NCBI GenBank assembly: GCA_030645915.1
Contig: JAUSNO010000017.1
Coordinates: 62,001-126,000 of the forward strand
Length of the DNA stretch: 64,000 nucleotides
Reading direction: 5' to 3'
Source of the DNA: Undibacterium sp.
Lineage (GTDB): Bacteria; Pseudomonadota; Gammaproteobacteria; Burkholderiales; Burkholderiaceae_D
Shown: positions 38,936-50,396 of the stretch, one piece after another
How the letters are laid out: each line of letters opens with the position of its first letter
Position numbering within the stretch: position 1 is the stretch's first letter
The notes under the pieces: generated by a model
Told to the model about the DNA's origin: nothing
The model's input: the letters and a program-made list of their open reading frames with translations, nothing else
Databases searched by the model: none
Translations under genes and position numbers: made by a program

Positions 38936-41900
38936 CTATGCAGCGACTTTTTCTTTTTTAGCATCCGACTGCCTGGCGGCATACATCTCCACCAGAGCAC
39001 GCTTGTATTCAGTCGGAAATACCTTGACGAACTTGGCACGGCTACGCGCCCAATCGTCTAACAAATTACGCGCACGGGTGCTGCCTGTGTGCTTGAAGTG
39101 ACGTTCTAAAAGCTTGCGCAAGATGGCTTCATCCGTTTCGCCTTCACCGCCACGCAAGATACTGTGCCAGAGCGCTTTATCCACGCTTGCCAGTTGCACG
39201 TCGCCAGCCAGAACTGGATCTAAAGTCACCATGGCCATGTTGCACTTGGCTTCGAATTCACCCTCAGGATCGTAGACATACGCGATACCGCCAGACATGC
39301 CGGCGGCAAAATTGCGCCCGGTGTCGCCCAGCACGATCACGGTACCACCGGTCATGTATTCGCAACCATGATCACCGGTACCTTCGATCACCGCCAGCGC
39401 GCCAGAATTACGCACAGCAAAGCGTTCGCCAGCGACACCATTGATGAAGGCTTCGCCAGAAATCGCGCCGTACAAGACGGTATTGCCGCAGATAATGTTA
39501 TCGACCGCCCAGCCGCGGAACTCGGTGTTCGGGCGAATGATGATACGTCCGCCGGACAAGCCTTTGCCGACGTAATCATTACCTTCGCCGACCAGATCCA
39601 AGGTCACGCCATGCGCCAGGAAAGCACCGGCAGATTGGCCGGCAGTACCTTGCAACTGGATATGAATGGTGTCATCCGGCAAACCGGCATGGCCATATCG
39701 TTTCGCCACTTCGCCAGACAACATCGCGCCGACCGTGCGGTTGCGGTTCTTGATCGGAGAAATGAAAGATACTTTTTCACCCGACTCCAAAGCAGTCTTG
39801 GCCTGAGCAATCAGCTTGACGTCCAGTGCTTTGTCGAGACAATGATCTTGCACATCGACATGGCGAATTTCAGTACCGGCAGGCATTTCCGGTTGATAGA
39901 AAATACGGCTGAAATCGAGTCCCTTGGCTTTCCAATGCGTGATCGCATGGGATTTATCCAGCAGATCAACCCGACCGATCAATTCATCGTAAGTGCGGAT
40001 GCCCAACTGCGCCATGATCTGGCGTACTTCTTCAGCGACGAAGAAGAAGTAATTGACGACATATTCAGGCTTACCAGAGAATTTTTTACGCAATTCAGGA
40101 TCTTGTGTCGCAACACCAACCGGGCAGGTATTCAGATGACACTTGCGCATCATGATGCAACCTTCGACGACTAGCGGCGCGGTGGCAAAACCGATTTCAT
40201 CTGCACCCAGCATGGCGGCAATGGCGACGTCGCGGCCAGTCTTCATCTGTCCGTCAGCCTGTACCCGCACGCGGCTACGCAAACCGTTCAAGACCAGCGT
40301 CTGCTGAGTTTCAGAGAGGCCGAGTTCCCATGGCGTACCGGCATGCTTGACTGAAGACAAAGGCGAGGCACCCGTACCGCCATCATGACCGGCGATCACC
40401 AGATGATCGGCCTTGGCTTTGGAAACACCGGCAGCAATGGTACCGACGCCTACTTCAGACACCAGCTTGACTGAAATCGAAGCATTAGGATTAACGTTTT
40501 TCAGATCGTGAATCAGCTGCGCCAGATCTTCAATCGAATAAATATCATGATGCGGCGGTGGCGAAATCAAGCCCACACCAGGTACCGAGAAACGCAGCTT
40601 GGCGATGTAATCGGATACCTTATGGCCAGGCAATTGACCGCCCTCGCCTGGCTTGGCACCTTGCGCCATCTTGATCTGGATCTGATCGGCAGAGATCAGA
40701 TATTCCGTCGTCACACCAAAACGGCCAGACGCCACCTGCTTGATGCGTGAGCGTAAGGAATCACCTTCTATCAGAGGAATGTCTACCTGCACCACATCTT
40801 TGCCCAGCATGGAAGCGAGTGTCGCGCCCTGCTTGATAGGGATGCCTTTGAGTTCTTGCTGGTAACGCGCCGGATCTTCTCCGCCTTCGCCGGTATTCGA
40901 TTTACCGCCGATGCGGTTCATTGCTACCGCTAATGTGGCATGTGCTTCGGTACTGATAGAGCCGAGCGACATCGCGCCGGTAGCGAAGCGTTTGACGATC
41001 TCTTTTGCCGCTTCGACCTGATCCAAAGGGATCGCCTTGGCCGGGTCTATCTTGAATTCAAACAAGCCGCGCAAAGTCATGTGACGCTTGGATTGATCAT
41101 TGATGATCTGCGCATATTCCTTGTACGAGTTGAAGTTATTCGAGCGTGTCGAATGCTGGAGTTTTGCAATGGCATCCGGTGTCCACATGTGGTCTTCACC
41201 ACGCACGCGGTAAGCGTATTCGCCGCCGGCATCGAGCGCATTGGCCAGCACAGGATCATTGCCGAAAGCCAGTGCATGCAGGCGCAAGGCTTCTTCGGCT
41301 ACCTCAAATACTCCTATGCCTTCCACGTTCGATGCCGTGCCTTTAAAGTATTTGTCGACCAGAGACTTATTCAGGCCGATCACTTCAAAAATCTGCGCGC
41401 CGCAATACGACATATAGGTAGAAATGCCCATCTTGGACATGACTTTCATCAAGCCCTTGCCGATGGCCTTGGTGTAGTTGTAGATCGCGGTTTCCGGTGA
41501 CAAATCGCCCGGCAAATCCTTTGCCATATCCGCCAGCGTCTGCATCGCCAGATATGGATGAACGGCTTCGGCGCCATATCCCGCCAGCAAGGCGAAATGA
41601 TGGGTTTCACGCGCCGAACCAGTTTCCACCACGAGGCCAGTAATCGTGCGCATACCTTTGCTGACCAGATGCTGATGCACGGTCGAGGTTGCCAGCAAAG
41701 CCGGAATCGCGACGTAGTTGGCATCCATCTTGCGGTCGGTGATGATCACGATGTTGTGACCGGATTTCACCGCATCAACGACTTCGGCACAGATCGAGGC
41801 CAGACGCGCTTCAATACCATCTTTGCCCCACGCTACCGGATAGCAAATATCCAACTCATACGATTTGAACTTGCCGCCTGTGTTGGCACTGACGTTGCGC

Positions 41901-43627
41901 AGCTTGGCGATACCGGCAAAGTCCAATACCGGCTGCGACACTTCCAGACGCATAGGCGGATTGATGTTGTTGGTATCGAGCAGATTCGGCTTAGGGCCGA
42001 TGAAGGATACCAGCGACATCACCATCGCTTCGCGTATCGGATCGATAGGCGGATTGGTGACTTGCGCAAACAATTGCTTGAAATAGTTATACAGGGGCTT
42101 GAGCTTGTTCGACATCACGGCCAGGGAAGAATCATTTCCCATGGAACCGGTCGCTTCTTCGCTGTTAACCGCCATCGGCGCCATCAGGAATTTCAAGTCT
42201 TCCTGCGTGTAGCCGAATGCCTGCTGTCTATCGAGCAGCGTGGCGGTTTCTGGCGTGTTGTCTTGCTCGCCTTTGAGTTCATCGAGTTTGATGCGAACCG
42301 ATTTAATCCATTGCTTGTACGGCTTGGCGTTGGCGTAGGTATCCTTGATTTCCTTGTCGTCGATGATGCGGCCCGCTTCCAGGTCGATCAGGAACATTTT
42401 GCCCGGTTGCAAGCGCCATTTTTTGATAATCTTCGATTCAGGGATAGGCAAGACGCCGGATTCGGACGCCATCACCACCAGATCGTCATCCGTGACGATG
42501 TAACGTGCCGGACGCAAGCCATTGCGATCCAGTGTGCCGCCGATCTGGCGGCCATCGGTAAATGCCATTGCGGCCGGGCCATCCCACGGTTCCATCATCG
42601 CCGCATGGTATTCGTAGAAGGCGCGGCGGTTGTCGTCCATCATGGTGTGATTTTCCCAGGCTTCCGGGATCATCATCATCATTGCCTGGGCGATCGGATA
42701 GCCGGCCATCACCAGTAATTCCAGCGCATTGTCAAAACTGGCAGTATCAGACTGGCCTTCAAAAATCAGCGGGTACAGCTTTTGCAAATCATCGCCGAGC
42801 ACGGCGGATTTCATCACGCCTTCGCGCGCGCGCATCCAGTTGAAGTTACCTTTAACCGTGTTGATCTCGCCGTTATGCGCAATCATCCGATACGGATGGG
42901 CGAGTGGCCATTCCGGGAAAGTATTGGTTGAGAAACGCTGATGCACCAATGCCAGTGCGGAGATGCAGCGCTCGTCTTGCAAATCTTTGTAGTACACGCC
43001 AACCTGGTCTGCCAGCAGCAAACCCTTGTAGACGATAGTACGTGCCGACATCGAAGGCACGAAATATTCTTTGCCGTGGATCAGCTTCAGGGCTTCAATC
43101 GCATGGACTGCGGATTTGCGGATCACATACAGTTTGCGTTCCAGCGCATCGGTCACCATGATATCCGGGCCGCGACCGATGAAGATCTGACGGATTACCG
43201 GCTCTTTTTCGCGCACGGTGGGCGACATAGGCATCTCGCTATCGACCGGCACATCACGCCAGCCGACGACGACCTGGCCTTCGGCACGCACTGCACGCTC
43301 GATCTCTTGCTCGCAAGCCAAACGTGATGCGTGCTCCTTTGGCAGAAAAATCATGCCGACGCCGTATTCGCCTTGCGGTGGCAAAGCGATGCCCTGTTTC
43401 GCCATTTCTTCACGATAATACTGATCCGGGATCTGGATCAGGACACCGGCGCCATCGCCCATCAGCGCATCGGCACCGACTGCGCCCCTATGGTCGAGAT
43501 TTTTCAAAATGAGCAAACCTTGCTCAATGATGGCGTGAGATTTTTTGCCTTTAATATGCGCGACAAAACCTACACCGCAGGCGTCGTGTTCGTTTGCTGG
43601 GTCGTACAGGCCTTGCGCTTGCATCAT
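38936..43627 (-). CDS. gltB: glutamate synthase large subunit
   Basis: A 1563-residue glutamine:2-oxoglutarate amidotransferase. The N-terminal nucleophile cysteine is C17 in EHDACGVGF, so a 16-residue propeptide is removed. The amidotransferase domain (about 17-430), central domain, FMN-binding synthase domain (from about 850), 3Fe-4S motif [12 protein letters not shown] and the glycine-rich C-terminal beta-helix ([20 protein letters not shown]) are all present. Main ammonium-assimilation enzyme with GltD. Confidence 0.98.
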   Translation of the reverse strand: MMQAQGLYDPANEHDACGVGFVAHIKGKKSHAIIEQGLLILKNLDHRGAVGADALMGDGAGVLIQIPDQYYREEMAKQGIALPPQGEYGVGMIFLPKEHASRLACEQEIERAVRAEGQVVVGWRDVPVDSEMPMSPTVREKEPVIRQIFIGRGPDIMVTDALERKLYVIRKSAVHAIEALKLIHGKEYFVPSMSARTIVYKGLLLADQVGVYYKDLQDERCISALALVHQRFSTNTFPEWPLAHPYRMIAHNGEINTVKGNFNWMRAREGVMKSAVLGDDLQKLYPLIFEGQSDTASFDNALELLVMAGYPIAQAMMMMIPEAWENHTMMDDNRRAFYEYHAAMMEPWDGPAAMAFTDGRQIGGTLDRNGLRPARYIVTDDDLVVMASESGVLPIPESKIIKKWRLQPGKMFLIDLEAGRIIDDKEIKDTYANAKPYKQWIKSVRIKLDELKGEQDNTPETATLLDRQQAFGYTQEDLKFLMAPMAVNSEEATGSMGNDSSLAVMSNKLKPLYNYFKQLFAQVTNPPIDPIREAMVMSLVSFIGPKPNLLDTNNINPPMRLEVSQPVLDFAGIAKLRNVSANTGGKFKSYELDICYPVAWGKDGIEARLASICAEVVDAVKSGHNIVIITDRKMDANYVAIPALLATSTVHQHLVSKGMRTITGLVVETGSARETHHFALLAGYGAEAVHPYLAMQTLADMAKDLPGDLSPETAIYNYTKAIGKGLMKVMSKMGISTYMSYCGAQIFEVIGLNKSLVDKYFKGTASNVEGIGVFEVAEEALRLHALAFGNDPVLANALDAGGEYAYRVRGEDHMWTPDAIAKLQHSTRSNNFNSYKEYAQIINDQSKRHMTLRGLFEFKIDPAKAIPLDQVEAAKEIVKRFATGAMSLGSISTEAHATLAVAMNRIGGKSNTGEGGEDPARYQQELKGIPIKQGATLASMLGKDVVQVDIPLIEGDSLRSRIKQVASGRFGVTTEYLISADQIQIKMAQGAKPGEGGQLPGHKVSDYIAKLRFSVPGVGLISPPPHHDIYSIEDLAQLIHDLKNVNPNASISVKLVSEVGVGTIAAGVSKAKADHLVIAGHDGGTGASPLSSVKHAGTPWELGLSETQQTLVLNGLRSRVRVQADGQMKTGRDVAIAAMLGADEIGFATAPLVVEGCIMMRKCHLNTCPVGVATQDPELRKKFSGKPEYVVNYFFFVAEEVRQIMAQLGIRTYDELIGRVDLLDKSHAITHWKAKGLDFSRIFYQPEMPAGTEIRHVDVQDHCLDKALDVKLIAQAKTALESGEKVSFISPIKNRNRTVGAMLSGEVAKRYGHAGLPDDTIHIQLQGTAGQSAGAFLAHGVTLDLVGEGNDYVGKGLSGGRIIIRPNTEFRGWAVDNIICGNTVLYGAISGEAFINGVAGERFAVRNSGALAVIEGTGDHGCEYMTGGTVIVLGDTGRNFAAGMSGGIAYVYDPEGEFEAKCNMAMVTLDPVLAGDVQLASVDKALWHSILRGGEGETDEAILRKLLERHFKHTGSTRARNLLDDWARSRAKFVKVFPTEYKRALVEMYAARQSDAKKEKVAA

Positions 43628-43787
43628 GATTCTCCGTTAAAAATAAGGTAATCCGTAGAATAGTGCAGCGCAGCAGATTATTCAATAAGAATAATTAGGG
43701 TCGGAGTAATAATTAATTTATCTTAAATTATTTTCAATTTAATTAGGGACATAGTAAATTCGAGCGAAACGCTTACAAAAAAACTTT

Positions 43788-44489
43788 TTATTTGCTTACA
43801 TTGATCGATTTACGAGGCCTGCCACGCTTGATTGGCTCTACCCGTCGCGCTGTTAGTTTCGCCATTTCAGTCTTAAAAACATCAGAGCCCAATAGCCAAC
43901 CCTTCATTGTCGCATCCGATAAAATCTTTATATCCAAAGACGATAAGCCATGTGCCATCATTTCCCTATAAGCTGCTTCGCGCTGGAATGGTGTATTTCC
44001 CATCGCCCAATAAGCAGGATGATCGGTGATCAGGGGATTGGTCTTCATGCCAATATGATGTTGGTAACTGGACCAGGGATAATCGACCGCATCAGTGACC
44101 AGATTTGAACGGAGAGGATTAGATTCAACATATAAACTACAGGGCAAGAAATATTGATTCGCTTCCATCACAGTTGCCTTGTAGCGCCCCTGCCAAAGCG
44201 TACCCTTGCGCTGATACTTGCCATTGAAATAAGGGACATAGTGACGGCCTATCCACTGCATCATCTTCCCCAAGCCAGTTTCATCGCTTGGAGTCAATAG
44301 TAAGTGCAGGTGATCCGGCATCAGCAAGTAGGAGTGAATGGCAACTTTAAATAATCGCGATGCCTCGCCCATCCATGCCAGAAACGAGGTGTAATCCTCC
44401 TCATCAGCAAAAATGACTTTTGCATCATTACCCTTTTGGATAATGTGATGCAGTTGATGCGGGATTACCAGACGCGGAAGCCTTGCCAT
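43788..44489 (-). CDS. REP-associated tyrosine transposase (RAYT, Y1 family)
   Basis: A 233-residue HUH single-strand transposase. The metal-binding HxH is H60-L61-H62 in LMPDHLHLLL, the catalytic tyrosine is probably Y120 in SLYVESNPLRSNLV, and WQGRYKATV matches the family. The typical N-terminus ARLPRLVIPHQLHHIIQKGN supports ATG 44489 over the longer frame. The C-terminal tail is basic (RRVEPIKRGRPRKS). RAYTs are normally single-copy and associated with dispersed REP palindromes; the four related palindromes in this window may be its substrates. All key residues appear intact. Confidence 0.92.
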   Translation of the reverse strand: MARLPRLVIPHQLHHIIQKGNDAKVIFADEEDYTSFLAWMGEASRLFKVAIHSYLLMPDHLHLLLTPSDETGLGKMMQWIGRHYVPYFNGKYQRKGTLWQGRYKATVMEANQYFLPCSLYVESNPLRSNLVTDAVDYPWSSYQHHIGMKTNPLITDHPAYWAMGNTPFQREAAYREMMAHGLSSLDIKILSDATMKGWLLGSDVFKTEMAKLTARRVEPIKRGRPRKSINVSK

Positions 44490-44657
44490 GAGTATGCAAT
44501 CATTAAAGAGACTGCGGCATTGTAAAACAAGAAGATAAATAATCTCGCTCAATATCCATCATTAGGCCGCAAAACTCAAGGTTGCGAGTAGCTGGACCAC
44601 ATGCAGCCCTAAGAGAAATAGAACAGCATGCCCGCCAAATTACTCACAAAAGGGCAC

Positions 44658-46406
44658 TTAAAACTCTTCCCAATCATCCGCTGCTTCAGTTTTTTTGGCT
44701 GGTCGTACGACAGCGGCTTTACTTACTGAAGAAGATTTTATGACACTAAGTCTTTTCGTTACACTGGCATTGGCAGGTTTAGCTTTGCTCCTGATTTTTG
44801 CTTGCTGCTGAGGCACTAATTTCTCTTGCCCAAAATCAGCATTTGCATCCACTTTAAAGACACTTACCACTTGCAAAAGATGCCCGGCTTGCTCTTGCAT
44901 TGCAGCCGCGGCGGCGGCGGCCTCTTCAACTAATGCAGCATTTTGCTGCGTTACATTATCCATTTCCGCAATCGCCAAATTAATTTGTTCGATACCGGAA
45001 GTCTGCTCGTTGGTAGCCACTGTGATTTCTTTCATGATTTCGGTGACATGCCTGACGCTGTCGACGATCTCCTTCATAGTGCCACCCGCCTGATCGACCA
45101 ACTGAGAACCGTGTCGAACATTTTCTACAGAATCGTTAATTAACGTTTTGATCTCTTTCGCTGCACTAGCCGAACGTTGAGCAAGATTGCGAACTTCTGA
45201 GGCGACGACTGCAAAGCCCCGTCCCTGTTCGCCCGCACGTGCAGCTTCCACTGCAGCGTTTAATGCGAGGATATTGGTTTGAAAAGCGATCCCGTCAATA
45301 ACAGAAATAATGTCGACGATTTTTTGCGAGGAAGAATTGATCACTCCCATAGTCGCCACAACTTCTGCGACCACATTGCCACCTTTAACCGCAACCGCAG
45401 AAGCAGATGCAGCTAGTTGATTTGCTTGCCGCGCATTATCAGCATTTTGCTTGACGGTTCCGGTCAGTTCCTCCATTGAGGAGGCAGTTTCTTCCAGTGA
45501 ACTTGCCTGCGTCTCGGTACGTGCAGAGAGATCCAGATTGCCCGATGCGATTTCTTTGGATGCGGTAGAAATTGCATCCGTACCACTACGAACCTGCCCA
45601 ATAATGGCAGCTATACTGTCGCGCATCGATTTAATCGAAAATAAAAGACTGGATTGATCAGATTTTTTAAGATCAATCACTACCGTCAAATCACCTTTCG
45701 CGATATGCCGGGTAATTTCCGCTGCGTACTGAGGCTCACCGCCCAGTTGCTGCAAAAGACCTCGTGCGATGAATACACTAATACCAAACAAAACCGCAGC
45801 CAATATCAATGTGCCGATCGAAGACTCGATAAAGCGACTCTTCAATGCGGCATCTACCGTATCAATATATACGCCAGACCCAACAACCCAACCCCAAGGG
45901 ACAAATCCTTTAACGTAAGACACTTTTTGCACTGGATTTTCGTTGCCTGGTTTAGGCCACATATAGAAAACAAACCCAGCCCCTTTGGTCTTGACAACTT
46001 CGACAAATTCTTTAAACAAAAACTTACCATTAGGATCTTTATTTTCTGACAAATCTTTACCGTCAAGTTCCGGCTTGATTGGATGCATCACCATTTTTGG
46101 CTGCATATCATTAATCCAGATATATTCACCTTCACTGTAACGCAAGGCTTTGATTGCATTCATTGCCGACTGCCTGGCCTCATCTTCGCTCATCTTGGCC
46201 TTTTCTATTAAGCCGTGAAAATGAACGACCAGACTGTGAGCCACTTCGACTGTTTGCCTGACGCTACTTTGGCGTTCCTCAATAATTAGGGATTTTTCGG
46301 AAAACAGAAAAAGTGACGTAAGAGTAACGATTCCGAACATTGCGCTGAGAATAAGAATCCCTAGTCGTTTCGCGATACTCAAATTATGAATTTGACTCAG
46401 GCTCAT
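44658..46406 (-). CDS. methyl-accepting chemotaxis protein with Cache sensor
   Basis: A 582-residue chemoreceptor. TM1 lies at about 15-35, then a periplasmic single Cache domain ([26 protein letters not shown]), TM2 about 195-215, a HAMP linker, methylation helices and the conserved hairpin tip [21 protein letters not shown] flexible linker rich in Lys/Ala ends in DWEEF (578-582), an xWxxF pentapeptide like the CheR/CheB-docking NWETF of E. coli Tar. This implies full adaptation capability. Ligand unknown; Cache domains of this type often sense small carboxylates. Confidence 0.95.
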   Translation of the reverse strand: MSLSQIHNLSIAKRLGILILSAMFGIVTLTSLFLFSEKSLIIEERQSSVRQTVEVAHSLVVHFHGLIEKAKMSEDEARQSAMNAIKALRYSEGEYIWINDMQPKMVMHPIKPELDGKDLSENKDPNGKFLFKEFVEVVKTKGAGFVFYMWPKPGNENPVQKVSYVKGFVPWGWVVGSGVYIDTVDAALKSRFIESSIGTLILAAVLFGISVFIARGLLQQLGGEPQYAAEITRHIAKGDLTVVIDLKKSDQSSLLFSIKSMRDSIAAIIGQVRSGTDAISTASKEIASGNLDLSARTETQASSLEETASSMEELTGTVKQNADNARQANQLAASASAVAVKGGNVVAEVVATMGVINSSSQKIVDIISVIDGIAFQTNILALNAAVEAARAGEQGRGFAVVASEVRNLAQRSASAAKEIKTLINDSVENVRHGSQLVDQAGGTMKEIVDSVRHVTEIMKEITVATNEQTSGIEQINLAIAEMDNVTQQNAALVEEAAAAAAAMQEQAGHLLQVVSVFKVDANADFGQEKLVPQQQAKIRSKAKPANASVTKRLSVIKSSSVSKAAVVRPAKKTEAADDWEEF

Positions 46407-46672
46407 TATTTCTCTCTCCGCTAGTTATAAGTATTTGATTATATAAGAATATATTGATATACAGCAACTTTTTACATGCGAAGTTCACATAACCCATGCT
46501 TACTTTTCAGGGTAGATCAATAAAAATATAAATCAAATATATTGCAAAAAAATCTATGTAAATGTAATTTTCAGAGCTATCGAAAATGGAAATCACAGAT
46601 AAAAATAGAAAAACAACAAATGTCCGAAGAAGAATTCCTAGCGCCTTATAAAACTGGTTTGCAACAAACGCA
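46407..46672. promoter_or_regulatory. AT-rich gap upstream of the chemoreceptor
   Basis: No gene is supported. A plus-strand frame (46621-46775, MSEEEFLAPYKTG) has no homologue I recognise and runs through the terminator hairpin at 46673. The gap probably holds the chemoreceptor promoter. Confidence 0.4.
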
Positions 46673-46709
46673 AAAAAGCCTCATCAGACCAAGTCTGATG
46701 AGGCTTTTT
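46673..46709. terminator. strong bidirectional terminator
   Basis: A perfect 17-bp stem (46673-46689 with 46693-46709) with a three-base loop, A-rich on the left and T-rich on the right, so it can terminate on both strands. It lies 58 bases after the stop of the 110-residue orphan gene on the minus strand. Confidence 0.9.
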
Positions 46710-46766
46710 AAAATTTATATTGCTACTGCGCCGCTAAACCACGGTACTGACGAATGTAAAACAAAC

Positions 46767-47099
46767 TTAAGCTAACGCAAGTGCCTTGTTTTTCAATTGA
46801 AACGCCTTCGATGGCGTTGCCGTATCCATTGTCGAAGCAACCTCTGGAGTGCCAAGCATCAATTCTGCTATACGATTGACCAGTGCCTTTGCCTGTGTCG
46901 CCAACTTGAAATGTGCTGGCTTTTGGCTTTGAACGATACTCCAGCGCACAATGGCGGAACGTCCACTTGCATCCAGCAAAGACTGATCACATAACCATTT
47001 TTCAAATGAACGGGTCGGTAGATCACTTTCTACCCAGACCAAATGATCCGATGTCATTCTTTTACTATACGATGGGCGAACCAATATTTCGTAAATCAT
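46767..47099 (-). CDS. small protein of unknown function
   Basis: A 110-residue soluble protein beginning MIYEILVRPSYSKRM. ATG 47099 has a strong AGGAG site seven bases upstream, so it is preferred over the longer frame to 47204. It contains two tryptophans in LVWVESDLPTRSFEKWLC and AIVRWSIVQS, a helical KLATQAKALVNRIAELMLG, and a simple C-terminal tail. No signal peptide or known domain is recognised. It stands alone between a strong terminator and an AT-rich gap. Confidence 0.65.
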   Translation of the reverse strand: MIYEILVRPSYSKRMTSDHLVWVESDLPTRSFEKWLCDQSLLDASGRSAIVRWSIVQSQKPAHFKLATQAKALVNRIAELMLGTPEVASTMDTATPSKAFQLKNKALALA

Positions 47100-47376
47100 T
47101 TTGAGACTCCTGTGATGGAATCTTCGCTTTAGAGTGTGCTGGCAAAGATTCTTTAGTAGCCAAAACGCGTAGTTTGGCTTTTCCGTTGACACACAAGAGG
47201 ACAAAATGATGAAAATGTATAAAACAATTTCTGATTCAATATAAAAAAAGCAAATATATAAGCAGAATTCTGGATAAAACTTAATTTTTATCCATCTTTA
47301 AGAGACGCTGACACCCGCAATTTTAATCCAGTATTTTTTTACAATTCAACAACTTCCAGGCATCTCAAGCTTATTT

Positions 47377-48864
47377 TCAACGCCCCAAAGATCTTGCCGA
47401 TTGCAGAAAACGGTACAACAGCGGCGAGTCGGCATACGCTACGTTGAAGCGAAACCACACTGAATCCGGCGTGCGCAACATAAAAAAGTCACTGGGCGAA
47501 AGCAAAATGCCGGACTTAAGTGCCAGATCCGCAACCAACTTGCCATTCCATTCTTCAGTAGGCGCTCCGGGCCAACCGGCGCTGACAAACATGCCGCCAC
47601 GTGGTCGCGCCACTGGCACCATTCCGACATCGGCCAGTTTTTCTATCGTACGTTCACGTCCGGCATCAAGCTGGGCGACCAGGCGTTCCACCATGCGCCG
47701 GTAGGGCCGCGCAGAAATTGCGTGATACACCGCGCGCTCGTTAATTTCTGAGGTGGTTAAACCAGCCAGCATCTTGACGCGCGTCAGTTCCGGCAACAAG
47801 GCATTGGAAGCCGATATCGACCCCACCCTTAACACTGGCGACAAGGTTTTAGAGAAACTACCAACCCTGATCACCCTGCGCAAACCATCCATCGCTGCAA
47901 GCGAAGCTTCGCCGCTGGCTGCCAGTTCGCGATAAATATCATCCTCAACCAGCCAGAAGTCGAACTGTTCTGCCAGCCCGAGCAAGCGATGCGCCTGCGC
48001 CAGACTAAGCGAAGTGCCCAGGGGATTTTGCAGCACGGTGTTGACGAACATTAACTTGGGTTTTGTGAGCGCAAGCTGGCGTTGCATAAAATCGATATCC
48101 AGCCCTGCATCACTGCGCGGTATGCCCACCGGTATGCAGCCATGGTAACGAATCAACGACAGCAAATTACTGTAGCCAGGATCTTCCACAAATACGGTAT
48201 CGCCTGGCTTGCTGAGGGTGCGCAGGATCAGGTCAAAGGCATGGGTGGCGCCATGCGTGAGCAAAATCTGGTCAGGCTCTACTGCGTACAGCTTATCGGT
48301 CAGGGTCGTCGCAAGATGCTGGCGCAAACTGGGGAAACCCAAGGGATGACCATAACCGCGCAGGCGATTGGCGGGAATCTTCATCGCATGGCGCACTGCC
48401 TCCAGAATAGTCGCCTCGCCATACCATTCTGGCGGCAACCAGCCGGCACCGACCGGCAGGGCATCGGATACACCCGAGTACAGATCAGGCGTTAAGGCAT
48501 CGATCGCCGTCGGCGTCGCCTGAAATACCACATTCTGCTGCGCTGCCGCCACCTCATTGCGCGCCACGACATAGCCAGAGCCGGGGCGTGATGACAACAA
48601 ACCGCAGCTGACGAGATGGCCATACGCCTCCACAACTGTAAAGGTGCTGATGCCATTACACTTGGCAAGCTGGCGCACGGAAGGCATCTTTGTGCCGATG
48701 CGCAGTTCGCGCTTGCTCACCAATAGTGTGATGGCATCAACGATCTGATCGACCAGGCTATGCTGCTTGCTTCGCTCTAAGCTCAGTACTGGCCATGCCA
48801 ATTCTGCTGTCTCAAGTTGCACATGCTCGAATTTGATACCGTTCAGATTCATCGTATTATTCAC
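47377..48864 (-). CDS. MocR-type GntR regulator with aminotransferase domain
   Basis: A 495-residue transcription regulator. A GntR winged helix (about 32-105: LVDQIVDAITLLVSKRELRI, RQLAKCNGISTFTVVEAYGH) is joined to a class I aminotransferase-like PLP domain, with the lysine in GSFSKTLSPVLRVG. It is transcribed divergently from the transaminase gene at 49062, the standard position for regulators such as BauR/GabR. It probably senses an amine or amino acid through PLP and controls both the divergent genes and itself. ATG at 48864 or 48852 may be the start. Confidence 0.93.
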   Translation of the reverse strand: MNNTMNLNGIKFEHVQLETAELAWPVLSLERSKQHSLVDQIVDAITLLVSKRELRIGTKMPSVRQLAKCNGISTFTVVEAYGHLVSCGLLSSRPGSGYVVARNEVAAAQQNVVFQATPTAIDALTPDLYSGVSDALPVGAGWLPPEWYGEATILEAVRHAMKIPANRLRGYGHPLGFPSLRQHLATTLTDKLYAVEPDQILLTHGATHAFDLILRTLSKPGDTVFVEDPGYSNLLSLIRYHGCIPVGIPRSDAGLDIDFMQRQLALTKPKLMFVNTVLQNPLGTSLSLAQAHRLLGLAEQFDFWLVEDDIYRELAASGEASLAAMDGLRRVIRVGSFSKTLSPVLRVGSISASNALLPELTRVKMLAGLTTSEINERAVYHAISARPYRRMVERLVAQLDAGRERTIEKLADVGMVPVARPRGGMFVSAGWPGAPTEEWNGKLVADLALKSGILLSPSDFFMLRTPDSVWFRFNVAYADSPLLYRFLQSARSLGR

Positions 48865-49061
48865 CTTCGGGTCAGCAATGACGTCGCTGAAATCAATAAA
48901 ACTGTTATGTTAGCACCACCTGTACGGTTGCCACGTTTTAGTGTTTGTGTATCTGTGCCGTGACTCTGGTGCTGTCTATGATGAATTCTATATTTTGCGT
49001 AGCGCACTGTTGTTTTGCCTATCAAGACTACCTACCCGTATCGCCAATAATGGAGAAACCC
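48865..49061. promoter_or_regulatory. divergent control region MocR / transaminase
   Basis: This 197-base gap must contain both promoters and the operator of the MocR regulator. I see no unambiguous repeat pair, only AT-rich candidates around 48985-49000. Longer frames through it are upstream read-through, not genes. Confidence 0.4.
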
Positions 49062-50378
49062 ATGAACGAAACCAAACCAGCATCGATGAACGCCTTCTGG
49101 ATGCCGTTTACCAACAACCGTGATTTCAAGGCCAATCCGCGTTTGATGGTATCGGCAGAAGGCATGTATTACCGCGATGTCGATGGCAATCAGGTGCTCG
49201 ATGGCACGGCGGGTTTGTGGTGCGTGCCATGCGGACATGCGCAACCTAAGATCGTCAGCGCCGTGCGCGAGATGATAGGTCAACTTGATTTCGCCCCGAC
49301 CTTCCAGATGGGCCACCCTGCCGCGTTTGATCTGGCAGAAAAACTGATGGATTACACCAACCATCGTTTCGGCCAGGTGTTTTACACCAACTCGGGATCA
49401 GAAGCAGTCGACACCGCCTTGAAGATGGCACTGGCCTATCACAAGGCACGCGGAGAAGGATCACGCACGCGCCTGATCGGGCGTGAGCGCGGCTACCATG
49501 GCGTCGGTTTCGGCGGCATGTCGGTCGGCGGCATCGGCGGCAACCGCAAGAGTTTCGGCCCCATGTTAGGCGGCGTCGATCACTTGCCGCACACGCACAA
49601 TCTGGAAAAAAATGCCTTCACCCGTGGTGAGCCTGAACATGGCATGAACCTGGCCGATGAGCTTGAACGCATCGTCGCATTACATGATGCATCGACGATT
49701 GCCGCCGTCATCGTCGAACCGGTCGCTGGTTCCACCGGCGTGCTGATCCCGCCCAAAGGTTATCTGAAACGCCTGCGCGAACTCTGCACCAAGCATGGCA
49801 TCTTGTTGATTTTTGATGAAGTCATCACCGGTTTTGGTCGCCTGACGACACCGTTCGGCTGCGACTATTTTGATGTGGAACCAGACATCATGACGACCGC
49901 CAAAGGCTTGACCAACGGCGTCGTGCCTATGGGTGCGGTATTCACCAAACAATTCATCTACGACACCTTCATGGAAGCGCCGCCAGGCATAGAGCTCTTC
50001 CACGGTTACACCTACTCGGGCCATCCGTTGGCGTGCGCTGCCGCACTGGCGACGCTGGAAGTATTTGAAGATCAAAAAATTCTGGAACACGCCAAGAGCG
50101 TACAAAGTTATTGGGAGGATGCCATCCATTCACTCAAAGGTTTACCGCATGTCATCGATCTGCGCAGCATAGGCATGATCGCTGGTATAGAGCTGGAAAG
50201 CATCCCCGGCAAACCAGGGGCGCGCGCCTTCAGTGCATTCAAACAAGCCTTTGCAGACGGCGTGCTGATCCGCACCACCGGCGACATCATCGCGCTATCG
50301 CCACCGCTGGTGCTGGAGAAAAAACACATCGACGAGTTATTCGGAAAACTCACCACGGTTCTGAAGAACCTAGACTAA
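49062..50378 (+). CDS. omega-amino acid:pyruvate aminotransferase (BauA-like)
   Basis: A 438-residue class III PLP aminotransferase. Signatures are MPFTNNRDFKANPRL near the start, FTNSGSEAVDTALKMALAYH, LIFDEVITGFGRLTTPFGC, and the Schiff-base lysine in TTAKGLTNGVVPMGAV. Length and sequence style fit beta-alanine:pyruvate transaminases. A GGAG ribosome site precedes ATG 49062. It is followed by a semialdehyde dehydrogenase gene, as in bauA-bauC loci, so beta-alanine to malonate semialdehyde is the likely reaction. Confidence 0.93.
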   Translation: MNETKPASMNAFWMPFTNNRDFKANPRLMVSAEGMYYRDVDGNQVLDGTAGLWCVPCGHAQPKIVSAVREMIGQLDFAPTFQMGHPAAFDLAEKLMDYTNHRFGQVFYTNSGSEAVDTALKMALAYHKARGEGSRTRLIGRERGYHGVGFGGMSVGGIGGNRKSFGPMLGGVDHLPHTHNLEKNAFTRGEPEHGMNLADELERIVALHDASTIAAVIVEPVAGSTGVLIPPKGYLKRLRELCTKHGILLIFDEVITGFGRLTTPFGCDYFDVEPDIMTTAKGLTNGVVPMGAVFTKQFIYDTFMEAPPGIELFHGYTYSGHPLACAAALATLEVFEDQKILEHAKSVQSYWEDAIHSLKGLPHVIDLRSIGMIAGIELESIPGKPGARAFSAFKQAFADGVLIRTTGDIIALSPPLVLEKKHIDELFGKLTTVLKNLD

Positions 50379-50396
50379 AACAACCAAGAGAACACT

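Noticed and set aside
43739-44242. Shared 11-mer AGGGACATAGT beside and inside the RAYT gene
   Set aside because: One copy lies in coding sequence and flanks do not match; probably chance.
46542-46775. 77-codon plus-strand frame
   Set aside because: It passes through the perfect terminator at 46673-46709 and overlaps the orphan gene's 3' end.
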